19,079 nt of DNA from an uncultured bacterium (lineage in GTDB: Bacteria > Bacillota_A > Clostridia > Oscillospirales > Oscillospiraceae), in the NCBI GenBank assembly GCA_905214605.1, contig CAJMMY010000005.1, forward strand, positions 1-19,079, given 5' to 3'. The stretch's first letter is position 1; the number at the start of each line of letters is the position of its first letter. Positions 1-8,057 of this stretch are shown here, in pieces. A program made the translations under genes and the position numbers. Below the pieces are notes generated by a model, which did not search any database, was not told where the DNA came from, and saw nothing but the letters and a program-made list of their open reading frames with translations.

Positions 1-10
1 TTGGGATCGG

Positions 11-48
11 AAACCCGTTTCTTTTGTCCGCACAAAAGAAATGGGTTT
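11..48. repeat. Long near-perfect inverted repeat (17-bp arms, 4-base loop)
   Basis: Bases 11–27 and 32–48 are reverse complements except for one position that would be a G·U wobble in RNA. The loop is CCGC. The arms carry an AAACCC end and a TTCTTTTGT core. No clean T-run follows the stem on either strand, so it is not a textbook intrinsic terminator. It could be a dispersed palindromic repeat or a bidirectional transcription stop for a gene left of the window. Only the palindrome itself is certain. Confidence 0.6.
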
Positions 49-80
49 GCATGAGCTTGCACCTAAATATACCGTACATC

Positions 81-110
81 AAAAAAACACCTCCCGGTGT
101 CGGGAGGTGT
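81..110 (-). terminator. Intrinsic terminator of mutL-rfbA
   Basis: A perfect 10-bp stem (87–96 with 101–110, loop GTGT) is followed on the minus strand by a run of seven T (81–87 read as complement). It begins seven bases past the rfbA stop codon. Stem strength, T-run and position all fit a rho-independent terminator for the minus-strand unit. Confidence 0.92.
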
Positions 111-116
111 TGCGTT

Positions 117-983
117 TTATTCGTCTGCCAGACGGAGCAGATACCGTCCGTATTCGGTCATTTTCAGACCCTCGGCGGTTTCCAACAGCTGATTCCGGTT
201 GATAAAGCCTTTTTTGTAGGCCAGCTCTTCCAAACAGCCCACCATGCGTTTCTGCTTGTGCTGAATATCCCGCACTGCCTCGCTGGCTTGGAACATGCTT
301 TCCGCCGTGCCGGTGTCATACCAGCAGAACCGGGGACCCAGTTTAATCACGGACAGCTTGCCCTCTTCCAGATAGACGTTGTTCACCGCGGTGATTTCCA
401 GCTCGCCCCGGGCGGAGGGCTGCACGGTTTTGGCAATGTCCACCACGTGGTTGTCGTAGAAATACAGACCGGGAATGATATAGTGGCTCTTCGGATTGGC
501 CGGCTTTTCCTCGATGGAAAGCGCCTTGCCGGTTTTGTCGATTTCCACCACGCCGAAGGGACGGGGGTCCTCCACGTAATATCCGAATACGGTGGCGCCG
601 TCGGTGTTTTCCACGGCTTTGCTCAAATCAATGGCGAAACCGGGGCCGTCAAAAATATTGTCGCCCAACACCAGACACACGCTGTCATCTCCGATGAACT
701 CCTCGCCCACCAGAAATGCGTCGGCAATGCCCCGCTGCACCTTCTGCTCTTTGTAGGTGAATCGAACGCCCAGCTGACTGCCGTCTCCCAGCAGCTGCCG
801 GAAAGGTGCGTCTCCGTCCGGGGGCGTGATGATGAGAATGTCCCGAATGCCCGCGGTCATGAGAGTGGCAATGGGGTAGTAAATCATGGGTTTGTCGTAA
901 ACCGGCAAAAGGGGCTTGTAGCAGGGTTTCGTGATGGGATAGAGCCGGGTGCCCTTGCCGCCGGCCAAAACGATTCCTTTCAT
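117..983 (-). CDS. rfbA: Glucose-1-phosphate thymidylyltransferase
   Basis: The 288-residue product should join dTTP and glucose-1-phosphate to give dTDP-glucose, the first step of the dTDP-L-rhamnose pathway for cell-surface polysaccharide. The N-terminal nucleotide-binding signature GGKGTRLYP is at residues 8–16, followed by LLPVYDKPMIYYP, then LVLGDNIF, FGVVEID, EEKP, GLYFYD, RGELEIT and WYDTGT, all in family order. Length is normal for RmlA. The start chosen is the ATG at 983, with GGAGG five bases upstream; a TTG at 995 overlaps that ribosome site. Small deviations from the best-known enzymes are YKPLLP for SKQLLP and GIADAF for GLAQAF. No other rhamnose-pathway gene is visible. It lies 25 bases after mutL and ends at a terminator, so it is probably the last gene of a mutL-rfbA unit. 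Confidence 0.93.
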   Translation of the reverse strand: MKGIVLAGGKGTRLYPITKPCYKPLLPVYDKPMIYYPIATLMTAGIRDILIITPPDGDAPFRQLLGDGSQLGVRFTYKEQKVQRGIADAFLVGEEFIGDDSVCLVLGDNIFDGPGFAIDLSKAVENTDGATVFGYYVEDPRPFGVVEIDKTGKALSIEEKPANPKSHYIIPGLYFYDNHVVDIAKTVQPSARGELEITAVNNVYLEEGKLSVIKLGPRFCWYDTGTAESMFQASEAVRDIQHKQKRMVGCLEELAYKKGFINRNQLLETAEGLKMTEYGRYLLRLADE

Positions 984-1008
984 AGGTACCTCCAAACAAT
1001 CATAAAAT

Positions 1009-3036
1009 TCAGGTTACGATCCGGTCAAACAGCTTGTCCAGATCCGTTTTGGAATAAGTAATGGAGATGGGCCGTCCGTGGGGACAATACTGAATTTCGC
1101 CGTTCAGCACCGCCCGCGCCAGAGTTTCCAGCTCTTCCGGCTGAGAGCGGCGGCCCGCCTTGATGGCAGCCTTGCAGGCCACGGTTTTCAGAATTTCCTG
1201 CCGCACCTGCTGAAAGCTGACATTCTTTCCGGTGCGCAGGGTGCCGCAGACCTCTTCCATGCAGGTCCGGGCGTCTCCCGGGTCCATACCGGCAGGCACA
1301 CCCCGGAGGAGCAGCACGTTGTCTCCGTAAACCTCCAGTTCATAGCCCAGATCGGTGAAATCGGCCATGTGCTCGCTGACCAAGTCAAAATCCTCCCGGT
1401 TCAGCCGCAGCTGCTCCGGCACCAACAGACTTTGGGTTTCTGCCTGAACATCTTGGGCGCTCAAGCGGTCGAAATTGATGCGCTCGTGGGCGGCATGCTT
1501 GTCAATCAGGGTCATTTTGTCTCCGTGCTCCACGATGATATAGGTGCTCAGCACCTCGCCCACCACCCGGAAAGGCGGGGGCGATTCCGGCATCAAGGGG
1601 AAATCGGACGGTTCCGGCTCCGCCGGGGCGGGGTTCGGCTCTGCCGGGAGAAACTCCGGAGCGGGTTCTGCCGGAACATCGTCTGCCTGCACAATCGGGG
1701 CCGGCGCTTCCGGCGCAGCCACCGGAGCGGGGTCATACACCGGGCGGGATTCGGACAGTTCCGGCAGGGGAACCGCCGCCGGGGAAATATATTCCTTCAC
1801 CTTGATGGGCGCGGGATCTGCCTCGCTGTCCCGGAGAATCATGGGCTCGTGGGGTTTGTAAAGGGGAATCCGATAATCGGAAAGCTCATGACCGTCCGGC
1901 GAGGGAATCACCCGGCGGGTCACCGGGTCATACTGAACCCCCTCCAAGGGGTCCTTCCAATCCTCTTTTTTAATGGGGGATTCCGGCACCTTGCCATTGA
2001 GAATGGAAGTGTTCCGGGCGATGCGCTCGGCCTCGGTGGCCAGACGGTTTTCCCGCTCAATGGCCTCCAGACAGGTGTAATACACTGCGTCGAACACTTT
2101 TTTCTCTTGGGAAAATTTCACTTCCGCTTTCGCGGGATGCACGTTTACGTCCACGGCGCCGTAGGAAATATCCACATACAACACGCAGGCGGGATACCGT
2201 CCGGTGAGCAGACGGTTCCGATAAGCCATTTCCAGACCGGACTGCATCACCTGAGAGCGAATGGACCGGCCGTTGACAAAGAAAAACTGGTTGGAGCGGT
2301 TGCCCCGTCCGGCCTCCGGAGAGGACACAAAGCCCCGCACCCGAATATCGTCTTCTCCCGGCTTGCAGGGAATCATGGCCTGAAAGGTCTCCCGGCCCAG
2401 CAGACGATACACGCAGGAATCCGTTTTCCCGTCTCCCGGGGAGAAAAACTCCTCTTTGCCGTCCTTGATGCACCGCACGGAAATATCCGGCCGGCCCAAG
2501 GCGCATTTCAGCGCCGCCTGCACGCAGGCTGTGCCCTCGGCCCGGTCGCTTTTCAGAAATTTCAGCCGGGCGGGAGTGTTGTAAAACAAATCCCGGACAA
2601 TCATGGTGGTGCCCTCCGGGCAGCCGGTTTCGTACATATCCTGAATTTCTCCGGCAGCCAGTGCCATGTGTACCCCGGAATCCGCGCCCCGCTGCCGGGA
2701 AGTCATTTCGATGCGGGAAACGGCGGAAATGGCGGCCAGTGCCTCGCCCCGGAACCCAAAGGTGCCGATGCTTTCCAATCCGCGCTCGTCCTGCAGCTTA
2801 CTGGTGGCATGGCGGAGAAAGGCGATGCCGGCATCGTCCGGGGTCATGCCCTTTCCGTCGTCGGTAACCCGAATATAGGTGATGCCGCCCCGGCGCAGCT
2901 CCACCGTGACGGTTTTTGCGCCGGCATCGAAAGCGTTTTCCAACAGCTCCTTCACCACCGATGCCGGGCGGTCCACCACCTCGCCGGCGGCAATCAGGTC
3001 GGCGACATGGGGAGAAAGTATTTGAATTTCGGACAT
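1009..3036 (-). CDS. mutL: DNA mismatch repair protein MutL (endonuclease type)
   Basis: This 675-residue MutL couples mismatch recognition by MutS to strand incision. The N-terminal GHKL ATPase is clear: KELLENAFDAGA around residues 29–40, DDGKGM at 59–64, GFRGEAL at 94–100 and FYNTPARLKFL at 151–161. A Pro/Ala/Glu-rich linker spans about 408–488. The C-terminal dimerisation domain carries DKHAAHERINFD at 512–523, corresponding to the DQHAx2Ex4E endonuclease motif with Lys for Gln and a terminal Asp for Glu, plus ACK at 620–622 and CPHGRP at 651–656. The metal-site motifs imply a nicking MutL, as in organisms without MutH; that is inference. The start at 3036 has GGAGG six bases upstream. 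It is divergent from miaB-mutS and has its own promoter candidate, an uncommon arrangement since mutL usually follows mutS. Confidence 0.97.
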   Translation of the reverse strand: MSEIQILSPHVADLIAAGEVVDRPASVVKELLENAFDAGAKTVTVELRRGGITYIRVTDDGKGMTPDDAGIAFLRHATSKLQDERGLESIGTFGFRGEALAAISAVSRIEMTSRQRGADSGVHMALAAGEIQDMYETGCPEGTTMIVRDLFYNTPARLKFLKSDRAEGTACVQAALKCALGRPDISVRCIKDGKEEFFSPGDGKTDSCVYRLLGRETFQAMIPCKPGEDDIRVRGFVSSPEAGRGNRSNQFFFVNGRSIRSQVMQSGLEMAYRNRLLTGRYPACVLYVDISYGAVDVNVHPAKAEVKFSQEKKVFDAVYYTCLEAIERENRLATEAERIARNTSILNGKVPESPIKKEDWKDPLEGVQYDPVTRRVIPSPDGHELSDYRIPLYKPHEPMILRDSEADPAPIKVKEYISPAAVPLPELSESRPVYDPAPVAAPEAPAPIVQADDVPAEPAPEFLPAEPNPAPAEPEPSDFPLMPESPPPFRVVGEVLSTYIIVEHGDKMTLIDKHAAHERINFDRLSAQDVQAETQSLLVPEQLRLNREDFDLVSEHMADFTDLGYELEVYGDNVLLLRGVPAGMDPGDARTCMEEVCGTLRTGKNVSFQQVRQEILKTVACKAAIKAGRRSQPEELETLARAVLNGEIQYCPHGRPISITYSKTDLDKLFDRIVT

Positions 3037-3070
3037 AAATATCCTCCGTTGCAACAAGTTTACGCCCTCC

Positions 3071-3099
3071 ATTATAATGCATTTCTATTGTAAAATCTA
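3071..3099 (-). promoter_or_regulatory. Candidate promoter of mutL-rfbA
   Basis: On the minus strand a perfect TATAAT lies at 3071–3076, about 35 bases upstream of the mutL start, leaving a short leader that contains the ribosome site. The hexamer 17 bases further upstream (TAGATT, complement of 3094–3099) matches the -35 consensus at only three of six positions. The -10 is convincing; the -35 is weak. Confidence 0.45.
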
Positions 3100-3116
3100 C
3101 ACTCATTTGATATAAT
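3088..3116 (+). promoter_or_regulatory. Sigma-A-type promoter of the miaB-mutS operon
   Basis: A -35 of TTGTAA (3088–3093), a 17-base spacer and a perfect TATAAT (3111–3116) form a good housekeeping promoter. Transcription would start near 3123, giving an untranslated leader of about 98 bases before miaB. It lies back to back with the mutL promoter candidate, so the two may compete for RNA polymerase. Confidence 0.7.
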
Positions 3117-3140
3117 ACCTTGTTAAGTTGCAGGTTACAG

Positions 3141-3188
3141 CCGTTTCCCGCCGCCTTTTTTCGGGGCGGAATGAACGGGGAGAAACGG
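3141..3188 (+). promoter_or_regulatory. Structured leader of miaB
   Basis: CCGTTTC at 3141–3147 pairs with GAAACGG at 3182–3188, and inside it CCGCC (3151–3155) pairs with GGCGG (3165–3169). The fold sits between the promoter and the ribosome site. An A-run and then TTTT follow it, so it is not a typical terminator. No known riboswitch class is recognised. The pairing is visible in the sequence; any regulatory role is inference. Confidence 0.4.
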
Positions 3189-3220
3189 AAAAATTTTGAA
3201 ATACTACATTAGGAGTACTT

Positions 3221-4633
3221 ATGGCATACAAACGTGAAGAATTGGCCCCGGAGAAAATCGAGGCGCAGATGGAGCTGTGCGCTCGCATCGAGGCAATGAA
3301 CAAAGCCGGCGGCAAGCAGCTGCTGGCCATGGTGGATACCTACGGCTGCCAGCAGAATGAGGCGGACAGCGAGCGTCTGCGGGGATATCTGCAGAAAATG
3401 GGCTACGGCTTTACTCAGGACGAAACTCAGGCGGATTTGGTGGTCATCAACACCTGCGCCATTCGGGAGCATGCGGAAATGCGCGTGCTGGGCAATGTGG
3501 GCAATCTGACCCATACCAAAGCCAAAAACCCGGACCAGATTATCGCGGTGTGCGGCTGCATGGTGCAGCAGGAGCACATGGCGGAAAAGCTGAAAAAGTC
3601 CTATCCCATTGTGGATTTGGTGTTCGGACCCCATGAGCTGTGGCGCTTCCCGGAGCTGCTGCTGGAGCAGATGACCCGGAAAAAGCGGGTGTTTGCCGTG
3701 GAGCCTGCCCAGGGCACTGTGTATGAGGGCATTCCCCATGCCCGGGACAGCAAGGTGAAGGCATGGCTGTCCATTATGTACGGCTGCAACAACTTCTGCA
3801 CCTACTGCGTGGTGCCTTATGTCCGCGGTCGGGAGCGCTCCCGCCGTCCGGAGGAAATTCTGGAGGAGGCACGGCAGCTGGTGGCGGAAGGCTATAAGGA
3901 AATCACCCTGTTGGGTCAGAACGTGAACTCCTACGGCAAGGATTTGGACGAGCCTATGGATTTTGCGGACCTGCTCCGGGCCATCAATGACATTCCCGGA
4001 GACTTCATCATTCGCTTTATGACTTCTCACCCCAAAGACGCCACGGAAAAGCTGTTCAAAACCATGGCGGAGTGCGAGAAGTGCGCCCATCAGCTGCATC
4101 TGCCGGTGCAGGCGGGCAATGACCGGGTGATCAAGGCAATGAACCGCCACTATGACCGGGCAACCTATCTGGAAGAGGTGCGCCTTGCCCGGCAGTATAT
4201 GCCCGATTTGGTGCTGACCACGGATATTATCGTGGGATTCCCGGGAGAAACGGACGAGGAGTTCGAGGATACCCTCACCTTGGTGGAGCAGGTGCGTTAC
4301 GATTCCATGTTCACCTTCATTTTCTCCCCCCGGAAAGGCACGCCCGCGGCAGAAATGCCGGATCCCTTTACCCGGCAGGAAAAGCAGGTGCGGTTTGACA
4401 AGCTGCTGGAGGCAGCCAACCGCATTTCCGCGGAAAAGCATAAAGAGTACGAGGGCAAAACCGTCCGGGTGCTCATTGACGGGCCCAGCGACAGTCAGGG
4501 ATATAACCTCACCTCCCGCACCAACGGCGGCCGTCTGGTGCATCTGAACGGAGACGAAAGCCGCATCGGCACCTTTGCCGACGTGAAAATTACCGGCAGC
4601 AATACCTGGGCGCTGTACGGAGAGCTGATTTAA
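3221..4633 (+). CDS. miaB: tRNA (N6-isopentenyladenosine-37-C2)-methylthiotransferase MiaB
   Basis: This 470-residue radical-SAM enzyme adds a methylthio group to i6A37 of tRNAs reading UNN codons, the step after MiaA. The N-terminal methylthiotransferase domain has three cluster cysteines, in TYGCQQNE (C43), NTCAIREHA (C79) and CGCM (C113). The radical-SAM motif GCNNFCTYC places C189, C193 and C196. A C-terminal TRAM domain covers about the last 65 residues. IREHAE and VRGRERSR are typical of MiaB rather than of RimO or MtaB. The start at 3221 has AGGAG five bases upstream. It is the first gene of the plus-strand operon, with mutS 43 bases downstream; miaA, encoding the preceding enzyme, is in the same operon. 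Confidence 0.96.
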   Translation: MAYKREELAPEKIEAQMELCARIEAMNKAGGKQLLAMVDTYGCQQNEADSERLRGYLQKMGYGFTQDETQADLVVINTCAIREHAEMRVLGNVGNLTHTKAKNPDQIIAVCGCMVQQEHMAEKLKKSYPIVDLVFGPHELWRFPELLLEQMTRKKRVFAVEPAQGTVYEGIPHARDSKVKAWLSIMYGCNNFCTYCVVPYVRGRERSRRPEEILEEARQLVAEGYKEITLLGQNVNSYGKDLDEPMDFADLLRAINDIPGDFIIRFMTSHPKDATEKLFKTMAECEKCAHQLHLPVQAGNDRVIKAMNRHYDRATYLEEVRLARQYMPDLVLTTDIIVGFPGETDEEFEDTLTLVEQVRYDSMFTFIFSPRKGTPAAEMPDPFTRQEKQVRFDKLLEAANRISAEKHKEYEGKTVRVLIDGPSDSQGYNLTSRTNGGRLVHLNGDESRIGTFADVKITGSNTWALYGELI

Positions 4634-4676
4634 GCCCGGGCAAACACCGAAAATACAGAGAAATGGACGGTAGAAC

Positions 4677-7301
4677 ATGGCTGAACTGACGCCGATGAAA
4701 AAGCAATATCAGGAAATCAAAGCGCAATACCCGGATTGTATGCTGTTTTTCCGGCTGGGCGACTTCTATGAGATGTTCAACGAGGACGCGAAAACCGCCT
4801 CCCGGGAGCTGGATTTGGCTTTGACCACCCGGGACCGGTCTGTGGAAAATCCGGAAGAACGGACCCCCATGTGCGGCGTGCCTTATCATGCGGCGGAGGT
4901 TTACATTGCAAAGCTGATTGCCAAGGGCTATAAAGTGGCCATCTGCGAGCAGATGGAGGACCCGGCGCTGGCAAAGGGGCTGGTCAAGCGGGACGTGATC
5001 CGCATCATCACCCCCGGCACGGTGACGGCAAGCTCCATGTTGGACGAAAACCGCTCCAACTATCTGTGCGCCGTGTGCTGGAACGGCAAGCAGGACCGGG
5101 GCGGCATTGCATTCTGCGATGCGTCTACCGGTGAGTTCTGCACGGCGGCCTTCCAGAAGAACGCGGCGGAGCATATTCTGAACGAATTGGGCCGGTTCTC
5201 CCCCCGGGAGGCTGTTTTGAATCAAGGCGCCGGGGAAAATGGGGAAATCCGGAATTTCCTCACCGGCAAGCTGGGCAGCGTGGTGCAGGTGTTGGACGAT
5301 ACCTTTGCCCCCGGCAAATGCGAGCAGCTGCTGTGCAGCCAGTTCCATGTGGATTCCACGGAGGAATTGGGCTTGCAGGGCATGCCCCATGCCGTGGAGG
5401 CGTCCGGCGCGCTGCTGGATTATCTGATTTCCACCCAAAAGGCGGATTTGAGCTATCTGAAAGCGCCGGAACTGTTTCTGGCGGGGCGGTATATGGAGTT
5501 GGATTACGCCACCCGGCGGAATCTGGAACTGACGGAATCCCTGCGCACCGGGGAAAAACGGGGCAGCCTGCTGTGGGTACTGGATAAAACCCGGACCCCC
5601 ATGGGCAGCCGCACTTTGCGGGCATGGTTGGAGCGGCCCTTGCTCCACCCGGAACCCATCCGCTATCGGAATCAGGCCGTGGGCGAGCTGTGCGAGGACA
5701 GTATGCTCCGGGACGAGCTGATGCACGAACTGCGGAACGTGGGCGATTTTCAGCGCATCATCGGCCGCATTGTGTTCGGAACGGCCAATGCCCGGGATTT
5801 GGCGGCATTGGGCAATTACTGCGAGGTTTTGCCGAAATTGACGGCTCTGGTGCAGAACTGCACCGCTCCGGCATTGCAGAAAATCGCAAAGCTGGACGTT
5901 CTGGAAGATGTGGCCCGGGTGATTCGGGAAACCATCTGCGAGGAGCCGCCTTTGAGCGTACGGGAGGGCGGTATGATTCGCGCCGGATTCAGCGAGGAAC
6001 TGGACCGTCTCCGGGACATTCGGGACCACGGCACAGACAACATTCTGGCCATGGAGCAGCGGGAGCGGGAACGCACCGGCATCAAAAAACTGAAAATCGG
6101 CTATAACAAGGTGTTCGGCTATTACATCGACGTGCCAAAATCTGCCGGAGAGGCCAATATCCCGGCGGATTATATCCGGAAACAGACTTTGGTGAACAAT
6201 GAACGGTATTTCACCCAGGAACTGAAAGAACTGGAAAACAATCTGCTCACCGCCCGGGACCGGATTCAGGATATGGAATATCGGTTCTTCACCCAAGTGC
6301 GGGAGCAGGTGGCCGGACAGGTGGACCGGGTGCAGCAAACCGGCGAGGACATCGGCATGCTGGACGTGCTGTGCGCATTGGCGGACGTGGCTGCCCGAAA
6401 CGGATATGTCTGCCCGGAAGTGAACAACGAACACACGATTTATATTGAAGAGGGCCGCCACCCGGTGGTGGAGGCTGCCCAAAAGGACAGCTTATTTGTG
6501 CCAAACTCCCTGTTTTTGAACGATTCTACGGATTTGGCCATGATTATCACCGGCCCCAATATGGCCGGTAAAAGCACGTATATGCGCCAAACGGCGCTGA
6601 TTGTGCTCATGGCGCAAATCGGTTCCTTTGTTCCGGCGAAAAAAGCGGTCATCGGCGTGGTGGACCGGGTGTTTACCCGCATCGGCGCCTCCGATGACCT
6701 GGCCAGCGGTCAATCGACCTTTATGGTGGAAATGAACGAGGTGGCGGGCATTTTGAAAAATGCCACCAAGCACAGCTTGATTCTGCTGGACGAAATCGGT
6801 CGAGGCACCAGTACCTTTGACGGTATGGCCATTGCCCGGGCGGTGTTGGAATACTGCGTGGACCGGAAAAAACTGGGGGCAAAAACCCTGTTTGCCACCC
6901 ATTACCATGAATTGACGGCCATGGCGGAGGAGCTGCCGGGGCTGAAGAATTATCACGTGACCGCCAAAAGCGAGGACGGCAATCTGATTTTCCAACGGAC
7001 GGTGAAGCCCGGCTCCGCCGACCGCAGCTACGGTGTGGAAGTGGCAAAGCTAGCGGGGGTGCCGGAGAGCGTCATTCGCCGGGCGAATGTGTGCCTGCGG
7101 GAATTGGAAAGCCAGAAGGACGTCATGTTCGACACGCCGGCGCTGTTCCGGCAGCAGGACGCTATGGAGCTTTCTCCGGCGGAATCGGTGCCGGACGAGC
7201 TGCTGGAAGAGTTGCAGGCGCTGAATCCCGATAACTTTACGCCCCTTGCGGCTTTGAATTATCTCTATGAACTGAAAAAGAAGGTGGAATCCCATGCCTG
7301 A
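4677..7301 (+). CDS. mutS: DNA mismatch repair protein MutS
   Basis: This 874-residue protein recognises mismatches and small loops and recruits MutL. The N-terminal mismatch-binding Phe-x-Glu is present as F30-Y31-E32 in GDFYEMF. The connector, lever and clamp regions follow, then the ABC-type ATPase: Walker A GPNMAGKST at 626–634, Walker B LILLDE with D705-E706, and the signature-like GRGTSTFDG. ATHYHEL follows at the usual distance. Length is normal for MutS1. The start ATG at 4677 has only a weak ribosome site (GACGG), but MAELTPMKKQY is the expected N-terminus. The end overlaps the next gene by eight bases, so translation of the CPBP gene may be coupled to it. The partner gene mutL is divergent at 1009–3036. 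Confidence 0.97.
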   Translation: MAELTPMKKQYQEIKAQYPDCMLFFRLGDFYEMFNEDAKTASRELDLALTTRDRSVENPEERTPMCGVPYHAAEVYIAKLIAKGYKVAICEQMEDPALAKGLVKRDVIRIITPGTVTASSMLDENRSNYLCAVCWNGKQDRGGIAFCDASTGEFCTAAFQKNAAEHILNELGRFSPREAVLNQGAGENGEIRNFLTGKLGSVVQVLDDTFAPGKCEQLLCSQFHVDSTEELGLQGMPHAVEASGALLDYLISTQKADLSYLKAPELFLAGRYMELDYATRRNLELTESLRTGEKRGSLLWVLDKTRTPMGSRTLRAWLERPLLHPEPIRYRNQAVGELCEDSMLRDELMHELRNVGDFQRIIGRIVFGTANARDLAALGNYCEVLPKLTALVQNCTAPALQKIAKLDVLEDVARVIRETICEEPPLSVREGGMIRAGFSEELDRLRDIRDHGTDNILAMEQRERERTGIKKLKIGYNKVFGYYIDVPKSAGEANIPADYIRKQTLVNNERYFTQELKELENNLLTARDRIQDMEYRFFTQVREQVAGQVDRVQQTGEDIGMLDVLCALADVAARNGYVCPEVNNEHTIYIEEGRHPVVEAAQKDSLFVPNSLFLNDSTDLAMIITGPNMAGKSTYMRQTALIVLMAQIGSFVPAKKAVIGVVDRVFTRIGASDDLASGQSTFMVEMNEVAGILKNATKHSLILLDEIGRGTSTFDGMAIARAVLEYCVDRKKLGAKTLFATHYHELTAMAEELPGLKNYHVTAKSEDGNLIFQRTVKPGSADRSYGVEVAKLAGVPESVIRRANVCLRELESQKDVMFDTPALFRQQDAMELSPAESVPDELLEELQALNPDNFTPLAALNYLYELKKKVESHA

Positions 7302-8028
7302 ATCTCCCTTTCCCCCGGCACGGAGCTTTGTGCCCCGACTGACCCGGAAAGAGACGGTCATCGGCTGGATTTATCTCCCGATTCACGTGTTTTTGCTGCC
7401 CATTCTGCTGAATGTGCTGCAGGTGGTGTATCCGGGAGACGCAATTTCGGATATTACGCTGGACCTTGCGTATTATGCCGTCGGTCTGGCGGCGGTGGGA
7501 GTCTGTTTTCTCCGGCTGCTGCGCCGGGAATTCGACCGGCTGTGCGACCGATTGATTTTATGCGTCTACACCTATGCCACGGGGTGGATTCTGTGCTGGA
7601 CGCTGACCTATCTCATGGGGCTGATTCTGATGATTCTGGGAACGGAACTGGAAAACCCCAATAATGCGGCCATCGGCGAATTGATGGTGAACAATTACGG
7701 CAGAATGTTGGCGGTGTCCGTAGTGGGCGCCCCCATTGTGGAAGAAGTGCTTTTCCGGGGCGTGGTGTTTCAGTCTCTGCGGAAACGGAACCGGGTGCTG
7801 GCATACGTAGTCAGCGTGGCGCTGTTTTCTCTGTATCACGTCTGGAGCTATGCCATTGCCGCCGGAGACCCGAAGGTGCTGCTGTATGCACTGCAGTATG
7901 TGCCCTTGACCTTGATTTTAACCTGGACCTATGAGCGGTCCGGCAGTCTGTGGACCGCCATTGCCTTCCACAGTAGCTATAATTTCCTTGCGATGTATCT
8001 GACGCAGCAATTACAGATGATTTCCTGA
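7294..8028 (+). CDS. CPBP-family intramembrane metalloprotease
   Basis: A 244-residue hydrophobic protein with roughly six to eight membrane segments. It carries the CPBP (CAAX protease/bacteriocin-processing, formerly Abi) motifs: EExxxR as E150-E151-x3-R155 in VEEVLFRG, the first histidine at H182 in LYHVW, and HxxxN as H226-N230 in FHSSYN. These are the metal-binding and catalytic residues of the family, so it is probably active. The substrate is unknown; family members process prenylated or secreted peptides or give bacteriocin immunity. The start overlaps the mutS end by eight bases and has AAGGTGG upstream. Codon use matches the GC-rich neighbours, so it appears long resident. It occupies the slot between mutS and miaA where mutL is usually found. 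Confidence 0.85.
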   Translation: MPESPFPPARSFVPRLTRKETVIGWIYLPIHVFLLPILLNVLQVVYPGDAISDITLDLAYYAVGLAAVGVCFLRLLRREFDRLCDRLILCVYTYATGWILCWTLTYLMGLILMILGTELENPNNAAIGELMVNNYGRMLAVSVVGAPIVEEVLFRGVVFQSLRKRNRVLAYVVSVALFSLYHVWSYAIAAGDPKVLLYALQYVPLTLILTWTYERSGSLWTAIAFHSSYNFLAMYLTQQLQMIS

Positions 8029-8057
8029 TGAAATGATGAAATGAGGACGAACACTTC

